DNA of 64,000 bases, from assembly GCF_041008525.1 (NCBI RefSeq), contig NZ_JBFLUG010000015.1, forward strand, positions 27,937-91,936. Reading direction: 5' to 3'. The notes under the pieces were generated by a model that was not told the origin of the DNA, did not search any database, and worked only from the letters and a program-made list of their open reading frames with translations. Below are positions 58,912 to 64,000 of the stretch, in pieces. The stretch's first letter is position 1, and each line of letters opens with the position of its first letter. This stretch comes from Parafrankia sp041008525. Lineage in GTDB: Bacteria; Actinomycetota; Actinomycetes; Frankiales; Frankiaceae. Position numbers and translations under genes: made by a program.

Positions 58912-59527
58912 GTTCCCGTGCGACAGCACGCCCACCTCCGCCAGGCATACCCGGCCCGCCCGACCCCCGCGGCGTTCCCCGTGGGCTCGCCGGGAGCGCC
59001 GCGCCCACGGGGAACGCCGCGGGGGTCGGGGCCGGGTATCGAACAGCCGACGGGAAACTCGGCGCCTCCGCCGGTTTGGCACGCCCCACCCGCAGGGCCG
59101 CCAGCGCCGCCAGCAGGCGATCCCCGGCCTCCCGCTCGCCCAGACCGACCAGGTCGACGGCCGTGATCGTCCTCAGCAGGCCCGTCGCGGAGCAGCTCGC
59201 GATGCGGACGGGAACGAGCCGGCGGACTATGCCCGCTGGGTCCTCGTACGCCGCGGCCGACCATTCCCAGCTGCTCGTGGGAGAGGCGAGATAGTCCGGC
59301 GAAAGCAGCGCGATCACCCGGTCGGCCCGGCGCATGAAATCCTGCACGAGTTGCGGTTGATGGGTACCGGCGACGCTGTCCCACGCCTGGATCAGGACCT
59401 GGTATCCGTCCCCCTCCAGGGTCCACGCGATCCACTCGGCCCACGCGCCGTCGCTCGTGGCGTGGGAGAGGAAGAAATCAGCTTCGGTGCGCACACGCGC
59501 GGCGGGCGCCCGGTCCGCACCGGTCAT
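58796..59527 (-). CDS. TIR-domain protein, probably the N-terminal part of a split TIR-WD40 gene
   Basis: From ATG 59527 the frame encodes a TIR domain at residues ~15-145: ADFFLSHATSDGAWAEW, GYQVLIQAWD, and VIALLSPDYL with SSWEWSAAA, where Glu88 is in the expected NADase position. After about residue 165 the frame enters the inverted repeat and loses coding character until its stop at 58796, inside WD40 sequence read in another frame. Bacterial TIR domains linked to WD40 sensors usually act in phage defence or stress by NAD cleavage; that role here is inference. Confidence 0.78.
   Translation of the reverse strand: MTGADRAPAARVRTEADFFLSHATSDGAWAEWIAWTLEGDGYQVLIQAWDSVAGTHQPQLVQDFMRRADRVIALLSPDYLASPTSSWEWSAAAYEDPAGIVRRLVPVRIASCSATGLLRTITAVDLVGLGEREAGDRLLAALAALRVGRAKPAEAPSFPSAVRYPAPTPAAFPVGAALPASPRGTPRGSGGPGMPGGGGRAVAREHAQQSLPLGLGGRAGLCVGRRDPRDRRRRRVHTPVGRR
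58947..59039. repeat. 36-bp inverted repeat between TIR and WD40 coding parts
   Basis: Arms 58947-58985 and 59004-59039 are complementary over 36 bp with one 3-nt bulge, around an 18-base spacer. The whole element is 93 bp, i.e. 31 codons, so its presence alone would not shift the frame. It would form an exceptionally stable hairpin in DNA and mRNA and is also hard to sequence. Confidence 0.9.
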
Positions 59528-60018
59528 GCTCCGATCGTGGCACCGCGCGGGCCCTGGCATCGCGACCAACGGCGGTGTGCGGGCCGAAACCTGGCACGCC
59601 CACCGGCCCCTCGGCGCCTCCTGCGCCGTTCCGGCGCCATCCGCCCGGCCCGCTTGCCCTCCCAGCTGCCGGTAGGCCGGCCGGCCAGGCACGGTCTGCC
59701 GATCAGGCCGCATGCCACGACCAGCCGCACCGCACCGTACGACCTGCGACATGGCCCGGAGCACCGCGCAGACGGCCAGGGAACCGTTCGCTGGAATGCA
59801 TTCCGGCGACGCCTGAAAGCCAGAGAACATGGCGACACACATCATTTAATGACTCAACGAGGAGATTAATTTCCTTCCTTTCCGGTGGCCCGCAAACGGG
59901 GCGATGGGTACTCTTGACCTGCCCGTCGGCGAATTCCTCCCTGTGTTCCCCGTACCTGCGTGTTATCCGCGCGCCGGGCCTGGGAGACGTCGAGACATGC
60001 TTGCGGCAGGAGGTCGAG
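59528..60018. other. 491-bp spacer between TIR and DUF397 genes
   Basis: There is no gene with plausible codon use. 59840-59890 is AT-rich (ATCATTTAATGACTC, GGAGATTAATTTCC) and probably contains the promoters; the rest is ordinary GC-rich DNA. Confidence 0.5.
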
Positions 60019-60222
60019 ATGACAGTGGACGATGCGCCGGAGCCAGCCTGGTACAAGAGCTCGGCAAGCGGCAAGGAAAATTGCGTGGAGGTGGCGCGCC
60101 GCTCGGCGTTCGTACTGGTCCGGGACTCGAAGAACCGGGACGGCGCCGTCCTGCGCTTCACCGCCCAGGAGTGGGTGGCGTTCCTGGAGGGAGTCCGGGG
60201 AGGCGAGTTCGACCTCGAGTGA
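60019..60222 (+). CDS. DUF397-domain protein
   Basis: A 67-aa DUF397 protein. WYKSSASGKENCVEVARR and RDSKNRDGAVLRFTAQEWVA are the family hallmarks. These small proteins are found beside XRE/DUF5753 regulators in actinobacteria (WhiJ/BldB-like sets) and are thought to act with them as antitoxin-like or developmental switches. It starts at ATG 60019 with AGGAGG six bases upstream. A hairpin follows it and the XRE gene is 350 bp downstream. Confidence 0.9.
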   Translation: MTVDDAPEPAWYKSSASGKENCVEVARRSAFVLVRDSKNRDGAVLRFTAQEWVAFLEGVRGGEFDLE

Positions 60223-60238
60223 CATCCCGAGCGGCCCG

Positions 60239-60268
60239 CCTGTACGGCCCCGCGGCGGGCCATACAGG
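60239..60268 (+). terminator. hairpin after the DUF397 gene
   Basis: A 12-bp stem with one mismatch (60239-60250 with 60257-60268) lies 16 bases after the DUF397 stop, so the regulator downstream probably has its own promoter. Confidence 0.6.
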
Positions 60269-60572
60269 CCACCGGTCGCTCGACACCGTGAGCCCGCCTC
60301 ATGGCCGAGCCCGCCTCATGGCCGACGGTCAGAAGCATCCCGCATCGTCCGCAACGCACCGGGCTGACCGAGAAGGGCAGACGGCGGGCTCGCTGTCCGC
60401 GGCCCGACAACTTGGCAGGCGCGCGCTGCCCGGTGCCGTCCGTAGCGGCCCGTTTCGACCGATCGCATCGCGACGGCAGGCGTCTCGTGGCGCGCATTGC
60501 GGTGCCCCGCATCTTGCCATGTGGCACAGTGGCGTACGACCATGGAACTGAATCGGATGGAGGAACGGCCAT
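60269..60572. other. 304-bp spacer before the XRE regulator
   Basis: There is no gene. A 20-bp region is imperfectly duplicated near 60295-60320 (GCCCGCCTCATGGCCGA twice). The promoter of the XRE gene is presumably near 60520-60550, where ATGTGGCACAGTGG and TACGACCATG occur, but no clear -35/-10 is seen. Confidence 0.4.
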
Positions 60573-61442
60573 ATGGCGGGCGCAGTGGAACCAGCGATCC
60601 AGCGCAGACGCCTGCGCACGGAGCTCCGCCGCGCCCGACAGTCCGCCGGCCTCACCCAGCGCGACGCGGCCCAGTCACTGGACTGGTCTCCGTCGAAGGT
60701 GATCCGCATCGAGAGCGGCGCCGTCGGCATCACCCCGGTGGATCTGCGGGCACTCCTCGCGCTCTACGGGGTCGCCGACCAGGAGCGGACCGAGCAACTG
60801 GTCGAGATGGCGCGGTCCAGCCGCAAGCCGGGCTGGAGCAGCTACCGCTCGGTCCTGAGCCGAGAGTTCCTTCTCTACCTCGACTACGAGTCCTCGGCGG
60901 CGGCGATCCGGCAGGCGGAGCCGCTCCTGGTTCCCGGCCTGCTCCAGATCGAGGAGTACGCGCGCGCGATCCTTCTGCAGACCTACCAGACGGAGCCCTC
61001 CGGGGTGGACCAGCGCTGGGAGGTCCGCGAGGAGCGCCAAGCGCTGTTCGAGCGGGACCCCAAGCCCGAGATGACGTTCGTGCTCGACGAGGCCGCCCTG
61101 CGGCGCTGGGTCGGCGGCGCGGGCGTGATGCGGCGGCAGCTCGCGCACCTGCGCTCGCTTGCCGAGTCCGGCGCCGCCGACATCAGGTACCTGCCGTTTC
61201 GGATCGGCGCCCACCAGTGCATGCGCGGCCCGTTCACCGTTCTCGAGTTCCAGGACGCGGATGACGACGACGTCCTGTACCTGGAGAACGCGCGCGGGGA
61301 TGTTTTCCAGCGTGATGACCCGGAGTTCACGGCGCCGTACAAGGAGACGTTCATCGAGCTGCAGGACATCGCGGTCGGCGGCGCGGAGTTCATCGGGGCA
61401 ATCGATCAGATGATCAGCGAGATGTCCGGGGGGGATCGGTGA
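60573..61442 (+). CDS. XRE-family regulator with DUF5753 domain
   Basis: A 289-aa regulator. Residues ~12-75 form an XRE helix-turn-helix (RRARQSAGLTQRDAAQSLDW, SKVIRIESGAVGITP), and residues ~95-275 are a DUF5753 domain (EPLLVPGLLQIEEYARAIL, FVLDEAALRRWVGG, YLPFRIGAHQCM), as in WhiJ-like actinobacterial proteins. It acts with the DUF397 protein encoded upstream. It starts at ATG 60573; GGAGGAA is 8-10 bases upstream. Confidence 0.92.
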   Translation: MAGAVEPAIQRRRLRTELRRARQSAGLTQRDAAQSLDWSPSKVIRIESGAVGITPVDLRALLALYGVADQERTEQLVEMARSSRKPGWSSYRSVLSREFLLYLDYESSAAAIRQAEPLLVPGLLQIEEYARAILLQTYQTEPSGVDQRWEVREERQALFERDPKPEMTFVLDEAALRRWVGGAGVMRRQLAHLRSLAESGAADIRYLPFRIGAHQCMRGPFTVLEFQDADDDDVLYLENARGDVFQRDDPEFTAPYKETFIELQDIAVGGAEFIGAIDQMISEMSGGDR

Positions 61443-61601
61443 GCGCCGGGAGCCGTCCGGCGTCGTCGGCTTCGTTCGCATTGTCCGCATGACGGGATAG
61501 AGGTTTGATGGACGGTAGGCGGGTCCACTCGCCGGAGACCCTCACCGTCCTCCCAGCACCCGCTTTTTGCTTTCCGTCAAGCCCGGCGGGTCAGGTGCGT
61601 C

Positions 61602-61913
61602 ATGTCCACCGATGAGCTGGGTGGAGCTGCCGGCCCGGAGCCCAGGCCTGAGCGCCCGACCGGACATTTCGAACAGATCATCGGTCTGATCAGTGACATC
61701 ATCGCCGACTGGGGTCGCACGCTGCGGGTGGTCCTCCTGCTCAGCGTCCCGTTAGCCTCGGTCATCGCCGCCGTGTACGGCATCGCCCGGCTCGCCGTCG
61801 ATCCGCACCAGTGGTGGAAGGCGGTCGCCTGCGTGATCGGCGTCTACGTACTGGCCCAGGCGGGGCGTCTCCTCGCGAGGCGGATCGGCAAGACGGGGCC
61901 ACGGCGGCGATGA
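61602..61913 (+). CDS. small membrane protein
   Basis: A 103-aa protein: an acidic/Pro-rich N-terminus, then two membrane helices (LRVVLLLSVPLASVIAAVYG and WWKAVACVIGVYVLAQA) and a basic C-terminus. The family is not recognised. It starts at ATG 61602 with AGGTG nearby and is convergent with the next protein across 8 bp. Confidence 0.62.
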   Translation: MSTDELGGAAGPEPRPERPTGHFEQIIGLISDIIADWGRTLRVVLLLSVPLASVIAAVYGIARLAVDPHQWWKAVACVIGVYVLAQAGRLLARRIGKTGPRRR

Positions 61914-61921
61914 ACGCCGGA

Positions 61922-62260
61922 TCACAGCCCCCGCTGGCGCCCGAGACGGTGCAGGGCCGTCTCCGCGAACGCGGCGGCCACCACCATGCACACCGCCGCG
62001 GCCAGAACCGCGAGCGAAACGCTGAGAGCGCTCGGGAAAATCTCTCCGGAGAGTGAGTTCACGAGGGAGCCGACTCCGAAGGAGGCAAGCCCCGTGACGG
62101 TGCTGTACGCAAGCAGGGCCCGCTCACGCAATAGTCTGGAGGAAAAACGACGGAAGGCCGTAGAAGTTCCAGGCGATCCGCCGGACTCCACACCGTCACC
62201 CCGCTCCGCGCACCCATTCTGACTCACCGGATCTCCGTGCATGCTACCGCGTGACCGCAT
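61922..62260 (-). CDS. small membrane protein
   Basis: A 112-aa protein with two membrane helices in the second half (about residues 48-72 and 78-100, e.g. LAVLAAAVCMVVAAAF). The N-terminal ~40 residues are hydrophilic. The family is not recognised. The start could be ATG 62260 or 62242; neither has a strong ribosome site, so the gene is less certain than its neighbours. Confidence 0.5.
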   Translation of the reverse strand: MRSRGSMHGDPVSQNGCAERGDGVESGGSPGTSTAFRRFSSRLLRERALLAYSTVTGLASFGVGSLVNSLSGEIFPSALSVSLAVLAAAVCMVVAAAFAETALHRLGRQRGL

Positions 62261-62868
62261 TACAGGCTCGCCCTAGACGTTTCTCCCGGCGTAGCGCTCT
62301 GTTGACGCACCGGTGGAGTCCGGGCTGGGGCAGGTGCCCGGACCAGTGTCTCCACCGGGGTCCACTGGCGAGGCCCGAGGCGCGCCGGAGTGACTCCGGG
62401 GCCTTCGGCGGTCCGCCCCACCTCCCGCCCGATCGCTCCCCTTCTCGGGCCAGGCCTGCCGCCCGGCCCGGTCGAGCACCGCGACGGGCCGCCCGCCTCG
62501 CAGCCGCCTCGCAGCCGCCTCGCGGACCCCGTCGGGTCGCCCCAGCCCCGCGCAGGTGCCCGAAACCGATCAGCCTGGCGCGGGGTGACAGGAATACGCA
62601 TTCCGCGGGCGCAGCTTTCGTCCGGGCAGTTCACGCAAGGAATGGACCGAGGACACGGCGCACGGATGCACACATGAACCGCCGGGTCAAGTATCGCATT
62701 GACCGTCGCGAGGTATTGTCTGTCACCAGAACTTGATTCACCCTGCGCGAGAATGTAGTTTGCAGAGGTTGAGGACGAGAAGATGCGGTCCCGGATCGCC
62801 GGGGGCCATGCACCGGGGCCGGCCCGCCGACGACATCGCTACCCGGATCATCGGATTGGACGTATGAC
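62261..62868. other. 608-bp spacer upstream of the enoyl-CoA hydratase
   Basis: I see no gene. 62680-62770 is AT-richer (GTATCGCATTGACC, AATGTAGTTTGC) and probably holds the hydratase promoter. No hairpin of note. Confidence 0.45.
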
Positions 62869-63642
62869 GTGTACGACATGCCGGAGGAGATCGAGGTCCG
62901 CGCCGAAGGTCCGCTGCGGATCATCGCGCTGAACCGACCCGACGACCTGAACGCCGTCAACCATGATCTGCACAACGGGCTGGCGAAGCTCTGGCCGCGG
63001 CTCAACGACGACCGCGAGGTGCGCGCCGTGGTGCTGACCGGCAACGGCAGGGCGTTCTCCGCGGGCGGCGACTTCGAGTACCTGAACGTGCTGCTCAACG
63101 ACCCGGAGCTGCGGGCGCAGTCGATCGCGCACGGCCGGGAGATCGTCCTCAACATGGTGCGTTGCCGGGTGCCGGTGGTCGCGGCGGTGAACGGCCCCGC
63201 TGTCGGGCTCGGGTGCAGTCTGGTCGCCCTCAGCGACATCGTGTACATCGGCGAGAAGGCATTCCTCTCCGACCCGCACATCCAGGTCGGTCTGGTGGCT
63301 GCTGACGGCGGCCCGCTCACCTGGCCGCTGCACACCAGCCTGCACTGGGCCAAGGAGTACGCGCTCACCAGTGCGCGGATCTCCGCGGAGCGCGCCGTGG
63401 AGATGGGCCTGGCCAACCATGTCGCCGCCGACCCGCTTTCCGAGGCGATCGCCTGCGCCAAGCGCGTCGCCGAACTTCCGCGGCAGGCCGTGGAAAGCAC
63501 CAAGCGGCTGCTCAACATTCATCTGGAACGTGCGGTGCTCGCCACTCTCGACTACGCCACGAACGCCGAGGAGCAGTCGTTCCAGACCGACGACTTCGCG
63601 TCCATTGTCGCGCGGCTCACCGCCAAGGCGCAGAAGAGCTGA
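62869..63642 (+). CDS. enoyl-CoA hydratase/isomerase family protein
   Basis: A 257-aa crotonase-fold enzyme. RPDDLNAVNHDLHNGL, TGNGRAFSAGGDF (oxyanion hole) and NGPAVGLGCSLVALSDIVY (second oxyanion segment) are typical. The later catalytic position reads LSDPHIQVGLV, where hydratases usually have a Glu before the Gly-Leu; the Asp/His here suggest a non-hydratase activity. It starts at GTG 62869, with ATG 62878 as an alternative, both lacking a clear ribosome site. Confidence 0.88.
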   Translation: MYDMPEEIEVRAEGPLRIIALNRPDDLNAVNHDLHNGLAKLWPRLNDDREVRAVVLTGNGRAFSAGGDFEYLNVLLNDPELRAQSIAHGREIVLNMVRCRVPVVAAVNGPAVGLGCSLVALSDIVYIGEKAFLSDPHIQVGLVAADGGPLTWPLHTSLHWAKEYALTSARISAERAVEMGLANHVAADPLSEAIACAKRVAELPRQAVESTKRLLNIHLERAVLATLDYATNAEEQSFQTDDFASIVARLTAKAQKS

Positions 63643-63874
63643 TCTGACGGCTCGCCGGCGCTCCGGCCCGGTCCCTGCCCCGGGACCGGGCCGGTCCCGT
63701 CACCGGACCCGGCGGGCCGAGGCCACCGGCCACTCCCCTGGCCCCGGCCACCGACGCACCGGCGGTTCCGCGGCACCGGCACCGCAACGCCGCACCGCCG
63801 CGAACAGCGGCGCGGGAGGCAGACCGCCGCCTGGCGTCGGAGGCCGAGACCGAGATGGGCTCTACGTCGCAGTC

Positions 63875-64000
63875 TCAGAGGTTGATGAGGCGGGGGGCGT
63901 GGTGGTGGGTGCGGATGTGGGTGCCGGCCTGGCGGGTGAGGTCGCGGGTGCTGCCGAGGAGTCCGTCGAGGGTGAGGGCGCGGCGGAGGTGGTGGTGGAA
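63875..64000 (-). CDS. C-terminal end of an unidentified protein (runs off the right edge)
   Basis: A frame open from the window edge to TGA at 63875 encodes 41 residues ending HHHAPRLINL, with very regular C-ending codons. The composition (His/Arg/Leu-rich) resembles ends of transposases or phage-type proteins, but this is too short to assign. Confidence 0.4.
   Translation of the reverse strand, partial: FHHHLRRALTLDGLLGSTRDLTRQAGTHIRTHHHAPRLINL

Noticed and set aside
63875..64000. Transposase end
   Set aside because: Only 41 residues are visible at the edge, with no catalytic motif or terminal repeat; left as an unidentified partial gene.

Overview
The window is very GC-rich, coding-dense DNA with GTG starts, ATGA/GTGA gene overlaps and purine-rich ribosome sites. 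It carries a complete actinobacterial-type nif operon. Nitrogenase genes in this order (nifHDKENX, two small ORFs, nifWZB, an IscA-Nfu fusion, hesA, nifS, a 2-oxoacid:ferredoxin oxidoreductase and a 7Fe ferredoxin), together with actinobacterial-only families (SCO2521-SCO2525, DUF397/XRE pairs, F420-type LLM enzymes), point to Frankia. I infer the genus from gene content; no 16S gene is present.

Layout. (1) 1-4364: three overlapping acyl-CoA dehydrogenase genes on the minus strand, divergent from a FadR-type GntR regulator that is followed by a small EthD/Dabb-like protein. (2) 4601-6058: a membrane-anchored GH26-like glycosidase, ending at a bidirectional hairpin. (3) 6226-23418: the minus-strand nif operon, read from nifH (right) to ferredoxin (left). 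It covers the structural genes, FeMo-cofactor assembly (nifE, N, X, B), accessory nifW and nifZ, Fe-S and sulfur supply (nifS, IscA-Nfu, hesA), and an electron-supply module (korAB and ferredoxin). (4) 23419-24338: a 0.9-kb non-coding region with AT-rich palindromes, shared with a divergent 145-aa unknown protein. (5) 24807-29690: a four-gene operon of NrtR-like Nudix protein, J-domain/kinase-like fusion, vWA protein and a diverged PurA. (6) 29967-30964: a mini-zincin and a GNAT acetyltransferase on the plus strand. (7) 30981-37857: an operon matching the uncharacterised Streptomyces SCO2525-2524-2523-2522-2521 set, followed by a membrane-anchored unknown protein. (8) 38231-47751: mixed genes (GNAT, GlsB-type and other small membrane proteins, amidase, SpoIIE-type phosphatase, glutamate decarboxylase, small winged-helix protein, aldehyde dehydrogenase). 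(9) 48637-57826: a catabolic region with a CoA-ester lyase, SDRs, an LLM flavin/F420 enzyme, a class III CoA-transferase, a Rieske oxygenase with a small partner, a TauD/TfdA dioxygenase and an aminoglycoside-phosphotransferase-fold protein. (10) 57868-59527: a TIR domain and a seven-repeat WD40 propeller in two frames, separated by a 36-bp inverted repeat. (11) 60019-62260: a DUF397/XRE pair and two small membrane proteins. (12) 62869-63642: an enoyl-CoA hydratase, then a partial gene at the right edge.

The nif operon looks close to self-sufficient apart from homocitrate synthase (nifV) and a dedicated regulator, which are not in the window. The best candidates for poorly described biology are the PurA-like/vWA/J-kinase/Nudix operon, the adjacent SCO2521-2525-type operon with its P-loop lysine replaced by arginine, and the interrupted TIR-WD40 locus. 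The sequence shows no CRISPR array, tRNA, rRNA or intact insertion sequence that I could recognise.
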